NCBI RefSeq assembly: GCF_023701695.1 | Contig: NZ_JAJOZC010000001.1 | Coordinates: forward strand, 7,067,894 to 7,131,893 | DNA: 64,000 nt | Reading direction: 5' to 3' | DNA from: Streptomyces sp. RKAG290 | GTDB taxonomy: Bacteria > Actinomycetota > Actinomycetes > Streptomycetales > Streptomycetaceae | Shown: piece by piece, positions 47,247-55,572 of the stretch | How positions within the stretch are numbered: the stretch's first letter is position 1 | Layout: each line of letters opens with the position of its first letter | Made by a program: the position numbers and the translations under genes | Notes under the pieces: model-generated | The model's database searches: none | Told to the model about the DNA's origin: nothing | Seen by the model: only the letters and a program-made list of their open reading frames with translations

Positions 47247-48206
47247 ATGTCGGCCCCTACTCTGTCCCCCCGCAAGGCGACCAGGCCTCGCCACGGACAA
47301 CCAGGCCCCGCCCGGCCGAGCTCCGCCCGCGAGGAGTTCCTGCGTGCCGCGCGCCGCAACATCTCAGCGCACGGCTTCCTGATCGGAGCGGTGCTCTGCT
47401 TCTCGTTCTTCTCCTGGTATCCCATGGTCCGGGAATTCATCCTGGCCTTCCAGAAGACCGAGAACGGCAAGACCACCTGGGCCGGCTGGTCCAACCTGTC
47501 CTACGTCGTCAACGACCCGGCGTTCTGGCAGGCCTGGCGCAACACGCTGCTGTTCACCGTGCTCGCGCTGCTGTTCGGCTTCGCCGTCCCGTTCGTCGTC
47601 GCCGTCGTGCTCAACGAGTTCCGGCACGGACAGGGATACCTGAGGCTGCTGGTCTACCTGCCGGTGATGCTGCCGCCGGTCGCCTCCGTACTGCTCTTCA
47701 AGTACTTCTACGACCCCGGCTACGGACTCTTCAACCGCATTCTGGAAATCTTCCATCTGCCCGCCCAGCAGTGGCTCCAGGACACCGACACCGCCATGCT
47801 CTCGGTCGTCATCGCGGCGACCTGGATGAACATGGGCGGCGCGACCCTGATCTACCTCGCCGCCCTCCAGGGAATCCCCGGGGAGCTGTACGAAGCGGCC
47901 GAACTGGACGGCGCCGGGCTGCTTCGCAAGGTCTGGCACGTCACCATCCCGCAGACCCGGCTCATCCTCTCGCTGCTCCTGCTGATGCAGATCATCGCCA
48001 CGATGCAGGTGTTCACCGAGCCGTTCCTGCTCACCAACGGCGCCGGGCCCGAGGGCTCCACCACCACCGTCGTCTACCTCATCTACCAGTACGCCTTCAA
48101 CTTCAACAACTACGGCAGCGCGGCGGCACTCGGCCTCGTCCTGCTCGTCGTCCTCGCGGGAGTCTCCGCGGTGTACGTACGACTGAGCCGCAGCAGCGAA
48201 GACTAG
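47247..48206 (+). CDS. Sugar ABC transporter permease 1 (MalF/UgpA-like)
   Basis: A 319-residue permease with six membrane helices after a 45-residue polar N-terminus. The cytoplasmic EAA loop reads EAAELDGAGLLRKVWHVTIPQ (about residue 212). It starts at ATG 47247 behind GAGGAG. It pairs with the next permease; no ATPase is encoded, so a shared ATPase of the MsiK type is expected to energise it, as for other Streptomyces sugar importers. Confidence 0.93.
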   Translation: MSAPTLSPRKATRPRHGQPGPARPSSAREEFLRAARRNISAHGFLIGAVLCFSFFSWYPMVREFILAFQKTENGKTTWAGWSNLSYVVNDPAFWQAWRNTLLFTVLALLFGFAVPFVVAVVLNEFRHGQGYLRLLVYLPVMLPPVASVLLFKYFYDPGYGLFNRILEIFHLPAQQWLQDTDTAMLSVVIAATWMNMGGATLIYLAALQGIPGELYEAAELDGAGLLRKVWHVTIPQTRLILSLLLLMQIIATMQVFTEPFLLTNGAGPEGSTTTVVYLIYQYAFNFNNYGSAAALGLVLLVVLAGVSAVYVRLSRSSED

Positions 48207-48221
48207 GACGGGAGCACGACC

Positions 48222-49181
48222 ATGGCATCGAACACGCTTGTCTCCCGGCCCGGGAGCGATGTGCGCAAGACCGGCCGGCGCAGGGCCGCACGCCCCGCGG
48301 ACATCGGCCGCCAGCGGACCCTGATCTCGCCGGCCCAGCTCGGCAGGAACCGCGGCAGGACCGTCTACTGGATCGTCTTCGCCCTGGTGATCATCCTGTT
48401 CACCGTGGCCTTCCTCGGGCCGCTGTACTGGATGGTCACCGGCGGACTCAAGACCACCCAGGAAGTCGTCCAGAGCCCGCCGACGGCCTTCCCCAGCTCG
48501 GTGCACACCGAGAACTACAGCCGGGCCTGGACCGTGATGGACCTGTCCAAGCTCCTCTTCAACACCCTGTACTACGCCTTCGGCGCGCTCGCCTTCCAGC
48601 TGGTCTTCGACGTGGCCGCCGCCTACTCGCTGTCCAAGCTGCGGCCGGTCTTCGGCAAGGTCATCCTCGGCATGATGCTGGCCACCCTCATGATCCCGGC
48701 CACCGTCCTGGTCGTGCCGCAGTACCTGACCGTGCTGGACGTGCCGATCTTCCAGCGCAACCTGCTGAACTCGCCGTGGGCGATCTGGCTGCCGTCCGTC
48801 ACCAACGCCTTCAACATCTTCCTGCTGAAGCGGTTCTTCGACTCCATCCCGCGAGAGCTCCTGGACGCGGCCGCCATAGACGGCGCGTCCCCCCTGCGCA
48901 CACTTCGCTCGGTGGTCCTGCCGATCTCCCGGCCGATCCTCGGTGTCGTCTCCATCTTCGCCGTGGTCGGGGTGTGGAAGGACTTCCTCTGGCCCATGCT
49001 CACCCTGCCCGACCCCAGCAAGCAGACCCTGAACGTGGGCATCTACTCGCTGTCCAACGGCGTACCGCAGAACGTCCTCATCGCCGCGCTCACCATCGCG
49101 TCCATCCCGACGCTGCTCATCTTCCTGATCTTCCAGCGCAACATCATGAGCGGTCTGACCGCGGGTGGCCTCAAAGGCTAG
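48222..49181 (+). CDS. Sugar ABC transporter permease 2 (MalG/UgpE-like)
   Basis: A 319-residue permease with six helices and EAA-type loop LLDAAAIDGASPLRTLRSVVLPISRPILG (about residue 212-240). The PATVLVVPQYLTV and KDFLWPML segments are typical of MalG-like subunits. ATG 48222 lies 15 bases after permease 1 with GGGAG upstream, so the two are co-transcribed. Confidence 0.93.
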   Translation: MASNTLVSRPGSDVRKTGRRRAARPADIGRQRTLISPAQLGRNRGRTVYWIVFALVIILFTVAFLGPLYWMVTGGLKTTQEVVQSPPTAFPSSVHTENYSRAWTVMDLSKLLFNTLYYAFGALAFQLVFDVAAAYSLSKLRPVFGKVILGMMLATLMIPATVLVVPQYLTVLDVPIFQRNLLNSPWAIWLPSVTNAFNIFLLKRFFDSIPRELLDAAAIDGASPLRTLRSVVLPISRPILGVVSIFAVVGVWKDFLWPMLTLPDPSKQTLNVGIYSLSNGVPQNVLIAALTIASIPTLLIFLIFQRNIMSGLTAGGLKG

Positions 49182-49317
49182 GGCCCGCCCGGAAGCCCCG
49201 ACCGGTCCGGGGACCCCCGCACAGCCGCTCTCCCTCAGCACTCCGCCGCCGGCTCTCCCATCCTGCCCCGCTCGCCGGGCCGGCGGCGGAGTACCACCTG
49301 CCCGAAAGGAACGCCAC

Positions 49318-50943
49318 GTGGCAGCCAACCGTCCGTCCGAGGCCACCGCGAACTGGTGGCGCGACGCCGCCATCTACCAGATCTATGTACGCAGCTTCGC
49401 CGATGGCGACGGTGACGGCACCGGCGACCTCGCGGGGGTGCGGGCCAGGCTGCCCTATCTCGTGGAACTGGGCGTGGACGCACTCTGGTTCACCCCCTGG
49501 TACCTCTCGCCGCTCGCCGACGGCGGCTACGACGTGGCCGACTACCGCACCATCGACCCCGCGTTCGGCACGCTGGCCGAGGCGGAGAAGCTGATCGCCG
49601 AGGCCCACGAACTCGGCATCCGCACCATCATCGACATCGTGCCCAACCACGTCTCCGACCAGCACGCCTGGTTCCGGGCCGCCCTCGAAGCCGGCTCCGG
49701 CAGCCCCGAACGCGACCTGTTCCACTTCCGCAAGGGGCGCGGCGCCGACGGGGAGATCCCGCCCAACGACTGGGTCTCCGAATTCGGCGGCACGCCCTGG
49801 ACCCGGCTGGACGACGGCGAGTGGTACCTCCACCTCTTCGCCACCCAGCAGCCCGACCTCAACTGGGCGCACCCGGCGGTCCGCCAGGAGCACGAGGAGG
49901 TGCTGCGCTTCTGGTTCGAGCGCGGCGTCTCCGGCGTACGGATCGACTCCGCCGCACTCCTCGCCAAGGACCCCGCGCTGCCCGACTTCGTCGTGGGCAG
50001 CGACCCGCACCCCTTCGTCGACCGCGACGAACTGCACGACATCTACCGCTCCTGGCGTGCCATCGCCGACGAGTACGACGGTGTCTTCGTCGGCGAGGTC
50101 TGGCTTCCGGACACCGAGCGCTTCGCCCGCTACCTGCGCCCCGACGAACTGCACACCGCCTTCAACTTCAACTTCCTCGCCTGCCCCTGGGACGCCGCAC
50201 TGCTGCGGACCGCCATCGACGACACACTCGCCGAGCACGCCTCGGTCGGCGCCCCCGCCACCTGGGTGCTGTGCAACCACGACGTCACCCGTACCGTCAC
50301 CCGCTACGGCCGCAGCGAGACCGGCTTCGACTTCGCCGCCAAGACCTTCGGCACACCCACGGACCTGGCCCTGGGCACCCGGCGCGCCCGAGCCGCCGCC
50401 CTGCTCTCGCTGGCCCTGCCCGGCGCGGCCTACCTCTACCAGGGCGAGGAGCTCGGCCTGCCGGAAGCGGACATCCCGCTGGACCGGATCCAGGACCCGA
50501 TGCACTTCCGCAAGGGGGGCGCCGACCCCGGTCGCGACGGCTGCCGGGTACCGCTGCCCTGGTCGGCGCAGGGACCGTACGCCGGCTTCGGTGCCACCGC
50601 CGAACCATGGCTCCCGCAGCCCGCCGGCTGGGCCGGCTACGCCGCCGACCTGCAGAGCGGCGATCCGGACTCGATGCTCACCCTGTACCGCGAGGCGCTG
50701 CGGCTGCGCCGCGCCGAACCGGGATTCGGGACCGCGGGGGAGCCCGGGATACGACGGCTGACCTGGCTGGACGCGGCGCCCGGCGTGCTGGCCTTCACCC
50801 GGACCGACGGGCTCGTCTGCGTCGTCAACCTGGGCGCCGAGGCGGCCGAGCTGCCCGGCCACTCGGCGATCCTGCTGGCCAGCGGCCCGCTCGACGAGGC
50901 GCGCCGACTGCCCAGGGACACCGCGGTCTGGCTGCGGGCCTGA
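49318..50943 (+). CDS. Intracellular GH13 alpha-glucosidase
   Basis: A 541-residue GH13 enzyme without a signal peptide. It has the (beta/alpha)8 motifs: DALWFTPWYLSP, DIVPNHVSD, GVRIDSAA with the nucleophile Asp (about residue 217), FVGEVW with the acid/base Glu, and LCNHDVTR with the third catalytic Asp. It should hydrolyse imported alpha-glucooligosaccharides to glucose, completing the pathway started by the secreted glucanase. GTG 49318 has AAAGGA seven bases upstream. The reading frame extends further back without a ribosome-binding site. Confidence 0.92.
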   Translation: MAANRPSEATANWWRDAAIYQIYVRSFADGDGDGTGDLAGVRARLPYLVELGVDALWFTPWYLSPLADGGYDVADYRTIDPAFGTLAEAEKLIAEAHELGIRTIIDIVPNHVSDQHAWFRAALEAGSGSPERDLFHFRKGRGADGEIPPNDWVSEFGGTPWTRLDDGEWYLHLFATQQPDLNWAHPAVRQEHEEVLRFWFERGVSGVRIDSAALLAKDPALPDFVVGSDPHPFVDRDELHDIYRSWRAIADEYDGVFVGEVWLPDTERFARYLRPDELHTAFNFNFLACPWDAALLRTAIDDTLAEHASVGAPATWVLCNHDVTRTVTRYGRSETGFDFAAKTFGTPTDLALGTRRARAAALLSLALPGAAYLYQGEELGLPEADIPLDRIQDPMHFRKGGADPGRDGCRVPLPWSAQGPYAGFGATAEPWLPQPAGWAGYAADLQSGDPDSMLTLYREALRLRRAEPGFGTAGEPGIRRLTWLDAAPGVLAFTRTDGLVCVVNLGAEAAELPGHSAILLASGPLDEARRLPRDTAVWLRA

Positions 50944-50964
50944 CCGGAGGGACCGACGACGCAC

Positions 50965-51013
50965 CTGCCGACGGGCCCGGCCGGGTATTTCGCCCGACCG
51001 GGTCCGTCGGCAG
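50965..51013 (+). terminator. Terminator after the glucosidase gene
   Basis: Outer stem CTGCCGACGG / CCGTCGGCAG enclosing a second paired segment (CCCGG-CCGGG type) and a short TATTT loop. It closes the sugar operon. Confidence 0.7.
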
Positions 51014-51051
51014 GATCGCGGGGGAACGAGGGCTGCGGCACAGTAGGGCAT

Positions 51052-51378
51052 ATGGACGTCCCGAATGATCTGAATGCCCTCGCCGACGAGCACCTGGCCG
51101 CGGCCCGCACCTCCCCGCACGGCCGCAGCGCGCACCTCCTGCTCCACGAGGAGCCGCTGCGGCAGACCGTCATCGCGCTGACCTCGGGTTCCGCGCTCGA
51201 CGAGCACAACGCCCCGCCCGCCGCGTCCCTCCAGGTGCTGCGCGGCACGGTCCGGCTCACGGCCGCGTCCGGTGACGTGGAACTGGTACCCGGACGGCTG
51301 CACCCGATCCCGCAGGAACGGCACGGGCTGCTTGCCCTGGAGGACGCCGTGGTGCTGCTGACCGCGGTCAACGGCTGA
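51052..51378 (+). CDS. Small cupin-domain protein
   Basis: A 108-residue single cupin barrel: LRQTVIALTSGSALDEHNAPPAASLQVLRGTVRLTA, then VELVPGRLHPIPQERHGLLALEDAVVLLTAV. It has the overall cupin strand order (LDEHNAP carries the first His; HGLLAL the second region), so metal binding is possible but the motif is partly degenerate. Function unknown. It is convergent with the ECF42 gene, nine bases away. Confidence 0.75.
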   Translation: MDVPNDLNALADEHLAAARTSPHGRSAHLLLHEEPLRQTVIALTSGSALDEHNAPPAASLQVLRGTVRLTAASGDVELVPGRLHPIPQERHGLLALEDAVVLLTAVNG

Positions 51379-51387
51379 CGGCCCCGT

Positions 51388-52656
51388 TCACTCCCCGGGC
51401 AGCGACCGGCGGCGACGCCGCAGGAAATCCTGCTCGGCCGTGTTCGCCGTGCGGTCGACGGCCGCGTCGTAGGCGGCCGCGGCCTCCCGGGTGCGGTCCA
51501 GCCTGCGCAGCAGGTCGGCCCGTACGGCATGGAACACGTGGTAGCCGTCGAGCCCGAGCCCGTCGACGAGCGCGAGCGCTGCTCGGGGACCGGCCACCTC
51601 CGCCACGGCCACCGCACGGTTCAGCGCCACCACCGGCGTCGGGCCGACGGCGAGCAACTGGTCGTAGAGCCGCAGGATCTGGCCCCAGTCGGTTTCCGCC
51701 GCGGTCGCCGCGTCGCTGTGCACGGCGTTGATCGCCGCCTGGATCTGGTACGGGCCCGGCCGGCCCCGCCGCAGGCACTGCCGTACGAGCGACTGCCCCT
51801 CGGCGATCAGCGCTCCGTCCCACAGTTCGCGCCGCTGCTCGCCCAGCGGCACCAGCTCGCCGTCCGGCCCCGAGCGCGCGGGACGCCGCGACTCGGTGAG
51901 CAGCATGAGCGCCAGGAGTCCCACCGCCTCCGGTTCGTCGGGCATCAGCGCGGCCAGCAGCCGGCCGAGTCGGACGGCCTCCGCGCAGAGGTCCTCCCGC
52001 ACCAGCCGGTCGCCCGAACTCGCCGTGTACCCCTCGTTGAAGATGAGGTAGACGACGGCGAGGACCGCGCGCACCCGCTCGGGCAGGTCGGCGTCGGCGG
52101 GCACCCGGTAGGGGATGCGGGCGTCACGGATCTTGGCCTTCGCCCGCACCAGCCGCTGCGCCATGGTCGCCTCGGGCACCAGGAACGCGTGTGCCAGCTC
52201 AGCGGTGGTCAGACCGCCGAGCAGTCGCAGTGTCAGCGCGATCTGCGCGGGCGTGGACAGGGCGGGGTGGCAGCAGGTGAAGATCAGGCGGAGCCGGTCG
52301 TCCTGCACGGGGCCCTCCTCGGCCGGTCCGTCCCCGGCATGCAGCAGTGCGGCCTGGGCGTGCCGGTCGGCGCGGGAGGCCTCGCGGCGCAGCCGGTCGA
52401 TGGCCCGGTTGCGCGCGGTGGTGATGATCCAGCCGGCCGGAGCGGGCGGCAGCCCGGTCGCCGGCCACCGGTCGAGCGCCGTGGTGAACGCCTCCTGGAC
52501 CGCCTCCTCGGCGATGCCGATGTCACCGAAGGCGCCGACGAGCACGGCCACGCACCGGCCGTACTCCGCGCGGAAGAGCCGCTCGATCTCCGGGGCCGGC
52601 ACGGTCGGCTCGTCCGGTCCGCCGGTCGGGGCGGACCGGCCGGGTGAGCCTGCCAT
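51388..52656 (-). CDS. ECF sigma factor, ECF42 type with C-terminal extension
   Basis: A 422-residue ECF sigma factor. Region 2 (IERLFRAEYGRCVAVLVGAFGDIGIAEEAVQEAF ... PPAPAGWIITTARNRAIDRLRRE) and region 4 (IALTLRLLGGLTTAELAHAFLVPEATMAQRLVRAKAKI) are followed by a 220-residue helical DUF6596/TPR-like extension. This domain order defines ECF42, whose members lack anti-sigma factors and are regulated by the extension. It overlaps the stop of the upstream YCII gene by one base (TGATG), the normal ECF42 partner. Confidence 0.92.
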   Translation of the reverse strand: MAGSPGRSAPTGGPDEPTVPAPEIERLFRAEYGRCVAVLVGAFGDIGIAEEAVQEAFTTALDRWPATGLPPAPAGWIITTARNRAIDRLRREASRADRHAQAALLHAGDGPAEEGPVQDDRLRLIFTCCHPALSTPAQIALTLRLLGGLTTAELAHAFLVPEATMAQRLVRAKAKIRDARIPYRVPADADLPERVRAVLAVVYLIFNEGYTASSGDRLVREDLCAEAVRLGRLLAALMPDEPEAVGLLALMLLTESRRPARSGPDGELVPLGEQRRELWDGALIAEGQSLVRQCLRRGRPGPYQIQAAINAVHSDAATAAETDWGQILRLYDQLLAVGPTPVVALNRAVAVAEVAGPRAALALVDGLGLDGYHVFHAVRADLLRRLDRTREAAAAYDAAVDRTANTAEQDFLRRRRRSLPGE

Positions 52657-53012
52657 CAGCCCTCCACTTCACCCTCGAACGGCCTGACCTCGATGGGGAG
52701 TCCGATGGCGAGCGCCGCCTTGCGGCCCCAGTCGAGTCCGGCGTCCAGGTCGGGCGCCTTGATGATGCTGAGCCCGCCGAGGTACTCCTTCCCCTCGATG
52801 TACGGGCCGTCGGTGAGCACCGTGTCCCCGTCCTTCGCCCTCACGACCGTGGCCGTGGCCGGTGAGCTGAGGCCACCGTCGAAGACCCAGGCCCCGGCCT
52901 CCTGGAGCTCCCGGTGGAAGCCCTCCACGTTCCGCATGATCTGTGCCATCTCCGCCGGGGCGGGCGGCGTGCCGTCGGTCGGTGTGACGACGCTGAGCAG
53001 GTAGTGCTTCAT
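52656..53012 (-). CDS. YCII/DGPF-domain protein, ECF42 partner
   Basis: A 118-residue ferredoxin-like protein with the YCII pattern: KHYLLSVV, MAQIMRNVEGFHRELQEAGAWVFDGGLSSP, VLTDGPYIEGKEYLGGLSII and EVRPFEGE. The TDGPY-x-EGKE signature is the DGPF motif. Members are usually encoded next to ECF42 sigma factors and belong to their regulon. ATG 53012 starts a two-gene unit. Confidence 0.9.
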   Translation of the reverse strand: MKHYLLSVVTPTDGTPPAPAEMAQIMRNVEGFHRELQEAGAWVFDGGLSSPATATVVRAKDGDTVLTDGPYIEGKEYLGGLSIIKAPDLDAGLDWGRKAALAIGLPIEVRPFEGEVEG

Positions 53013-53131
53013 GGTGTGCCTCCTGGGGGCGACGCCGGCGTCGTGCCGGTCTCTCACCCTCTATACGAACGGCTGCCGCCCGGATCGACACGGAACACGG
53101 CCGTGTTCGACGAAACTTTTCCGGGCTCTTG

Positions 53132-53145
53132 TGGGAGCGCTCTCA
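53132..53145. promoter_or_regulatory. CebR-like operator box
   Basis: TGGGAGCGCTCTCA, one base from the 14-base palindrome TGGGAGCGCTCCCA bound by CebR and related LacI-family repressors of Streptomyces. It lies 20 bases before the GTG of the GNAT gene, which is consistent with repression of that gene. Confidence 0.5.
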
Positions 53146-53164
53146 GGCTCGACAGGATGAGGCG

Positions 53165-53791
53165 GTGACCCTGCTTCCCGGCCCTCGGGCCTACCACCCG
53201 GACGACCACGCCGCCCTCGCGGACATCTGTGTCCGCACGGCCGACAACGGTGGCGACTCCCGGCACCTGTACCCGGATCACGAGCTGATGCCGTCGATCT
53301 TCGCCGCGCCCTATGCCGCTCTCGAACCCGATCTCGCCTTCGTCATCGACGACGGCACGGGGCGGGCGGTCGGATACATCCTGGGGACGGCGGACACACC
53401 GCTCTTCGTCACGGAGTTCCGCAAGCGGTGGCTGCCCCAGGTCGAGGACCGCTACCCGCGGCCGGCCGGCCCGCCGCGCGGCCCGAGTGACGAGATGATC
53501 GCGCTCCTGCACAACCCGGAGCGCATGGTCCTGCCCGAACTGGCGCGACACCCGGCCCACTTGCACATCGACCTGCTGCCCGACTGGCAGCGCAAGGGGT
53601 ACGGAAGAGTGCTGATGCGCACCTTCCTGGCCGCCCTGCGCGCCAAGGGCGTCGAGGCCGTGCACCTGTCCATGCTCACCGCCAACACACCCGCGAGAGC
53701 TTTCTACGACCGGCTCGGCTTCACCGGGATCCCGGTCCCGGACCCCGGGCCCGTCACCTACCTGGGGCGCGGCACCGAGCCGGATCTCTAG
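53165..53791 (+). CDS. GNAT-family N-acetyltransferase
   Basis: A 208-residue GNAT protein with a long N-terminal half (DICVRTADNGGDSRHLYPDHELMPSIF) typical of a group found beside glycoside hydrolase genes. The acetyl-CoA loop is LLPDWQRKGYGRVLMRTF (about residue 140-157), and LTANTPARAFYDRLGF is the C-terminal signature. A CebR-like box is upstream. Its TAG stop is the first part of palindromic element C. The substrate is unknown; an amino-sugar is possible. Confidence 0.82.
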   Translation: MTLLPGPRAYHPDDHAALADICVRTADNGGDSRHLYPDHELMPSIFAAPYAALEPDLAFVIDDGTGRAVGYILGTADTPLFVTEFRKRWLPQVEDRYPRPAGPPRGPSDEMIALLHNPERMVLPELARHPAHLHIDLLPDWQRKGYGRVLMRTFLAALRAKGVEAVHLSMLTANTPARAFYDRLGFTGIPVPDPGPVTYLGRGTEPDL

Positions 53792-53833
53792 GGCCTCTCG
53801 TTTGGATCAGGCCGGATCCAGACGAAAGACCCT
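53790..53833. repeat. Palindromic element, minimal form (copy C)
   Basis: A 44-base hairpin made only of the two element ends (AGGGCCTCTCGTTTGGATCA ... CCAGACGAAAGACCCT), joined by a GG/CC centre. It begins inside the TAG stop of the GNAT gene and may act as its terminator. Confidence 0.8.
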
Positions 53834-53934
53834 GGAACGCCGCGAGCGCCACGGGTGCCGCCGCGGTTCGCTGGGCAGGTACAGGTGTACGACCCGGAAC
53901 AGCGCGAAGCGGCCCGTGGCGAGAGGCGTGTGAC

Positions 53935-54807
53935 GTGAGGGAGCAGACGGTGTGGCAGTTCACCGACGATCGTGGTCAGTTGTCGTCCGCCGAGCGGCGC
54001 CCGAGGCGGGTGCTCGCGTATGTCCAGGCCGGCGCGACCCTGTGGGACCACGGGATACGGCCGAGCGCGATATTCGGCTCCGGCCATGACGACCCTGCCG
54101 TGCCCGACACCGCGAAGACCGGATCGCTGCCGCTGACCGAGGTGGCCTACGCCGGTGCCGGCGCCACCCTGGACGTGGAGACCCTGCTGGGCGACGAGCC
54201 CGACCTCGTGGTGGCCGTCAGCTACGGCGGCGGCCAGGTCTACGGCCTCGCCCCGGAGACGGCCAAGCATCTGGAGGAGCACGTCCCGGTCGTCGTCATC
54301 GACGTCGGCCAGTCGCGCACCCTCGCGGAGATCGGTGACCGGTTCGCCGGGCTGGCCCGTTCGCTGGGCGCCGGGGAACCCGTGGCGGCCGCGCGGGAAC
54401 TGAACTCCGCCCAGGACCGGTTGCGCGCGCTCACCGGCGGACCGGACCCGGTCAGGGTCCTCGCGCTGTCGCCGGCGGGCCAGGACCAGGCGCACCTGGC
54501 CCGTCCCCGCATGTGGCCCGAGCTGCGCGTGCTGGCGGAGCTCGGCGTCGGCCTGGTGGAGCCGGCGCAGGGCCCCGGTGCGAACTGGTCCACGGTCGGC
54601 TGGGCGCAGGCCGGTGCGCTGCGCCCCGCCGTCGTGCTCGCCGACATCCGGGCCAACGCCACGCCCCTGGACGCGCTCCGGACCAATGAGGAGTGGGCGG
54701 CCATCGCCCGTACCGCCCGGGTGGTGGCCTGGAATCCGGAGCCGGTGTGCAGCGCGCGGGCCCGTGCGCGGTTCCTGGCGCTGGTCGCGGACGCGCTGGA
54801 GGCGTAG
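53935..54807 (+). CDS. BtuF/FecB-fold binding protein without signal peptide
   Basis: A 290-residue protein with the class III periplasmic-binding fold used for siderophores and cobalamin (ILAYV-like start, then VETLLGDEPDLVVAVSYGG, VPVVVIDVGQSRTLAEIGDRFAGLARSLG and a C-terminal half with WPELRVLAELGVGLVEP). It has no signal peptide or lipobox: the N-terminus is MREQTVWQFTDDRGQLSSAERRPRRVLAYV. It is therefore probably cytosolic, and no permease lies beside it. Ligand and role are unknown. Confidence 0.75.
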   Translation: MREQTVWQFTDDRGQLSSAERRPRRVLAYVQAGATLWDHGIRPSAIFGSGHDDPAVPDTAKTGSLPLTEVAYAGAGATLDVETLLGDEPDLVVAVSYGGGQVYGLAPETAKHLEEHVPVVVIDVGQSRTLAEIGDRFAGLARSLGAGEPVAAARELNSAQDRLRALTGGPDPVRVLALSPAGQDQAHLARPRMWPELRVLAELGVGLVEPAQGPGANWSTVGWAQAGALRPAVVLADIRANATPLDALRTNEEWAAIARTARVVAWNPEPVCSARARARFLALVADALEA

Positions 54808-54865
54808 GACGGGGCCCGCCGGATCCGGTGCGATGTCCGATCCCGGGCCCCGGCCGGGCCGCCGG

Positions 54866-55423
54866 TCAGCCCATGCTCTTGGCTCCGTCGATGGACTCCC
54901 GGATGATGTCGGCGTGGCCGGCGTGCTGAGCGGTCTCGGTGAGGATGTGCATCAGCACCCGGCGGGCCGACCACTGGGTGTCGGCTTCGAACCAGGGAGC
55001 CTTCGGCAGCGGCTGGGCGGCGTCCAGGTCGGGCAGCGTGGCGACCAGTTCGTCGGTGCGGCGGGCCGCCTCGGCGTAGCCGGCCAGCACGCCTTCCAAG
55101 GTCTCACCGGGCAGCATCCGGAACTCCTCGGTCCGCCGGGTCCAGTCGGCTTCGGTCATGGCGGTGAAGTCGGCCATCGCCGAAGGGCCGTTCAGGATGA
55201 AGGACGCCCAGCTCCGTTCGGCCGAGGCGACGTGCTTGATGAGCCCGCCCAGACACAGCTCGCCGGCGGTGGGCTGCAGCCCGGCCTGCTCGTCGGTGAG
55301 GTCGCGGGTGGTGAATCGCAGGAAGTGCCGCTGCTTGGCGAGCATCTCCAGCAGGTCGGCGCGCTCACCGGTGACGGCCGGGACATCGGTCACGTCGTGG
55401 GGTGCCAGCTCATTGACGGTCAT
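54866..55423 (-). CDS. DinB/DUF664-family protein
   Basis: A 185-residue four-helix-bundle protein of the DinB/YfiT superfamily. It has LLEMLAKQRHFLRFTTRDLTDEQAGLQPT with the first helix, LCLGGLIKHVASAERSWASFIL carrying a metal-binding His, and RRVLMHILTETAQHAGHADIIRESIDG with the HxxxH-type pair (HILTETAQH). The three His suggest a metal-dependent thiol transferase-like role, but the substrate is unknown. It is divergent from the sugar kinase gene. Confidence 0.85.
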   Translation of the reverse strand: MTVNELAPHDVTDVPAVTGERADLLEMLAKQRHFLRFTTRDLTDEQAGLQPTAGELCLGGLIKHVASAERSWASFILNGPSAMADFTAMTEADWTRRTEEFRMLPGETLEGVLAGYAEAARRTDELVATLPDLDAAQPLPKAPWFEADTQWSARRVLMHILTETAQHAGHADIIRESIDGAKSMG

Positions 55424-55572
55424 GATTGATCTCTGCCTTCTCTCGTTCCTGTTCCGCCGGTCAAGGAACACGCTAGAAGTCATATAGGACAGTTCCTGAC
55501 CTGCATGATGGGTGGGCCGGCGTGGTCCGGACGAGAGGCCCAAGTCATCGCACTCCAGGAGACTCCCACCTC

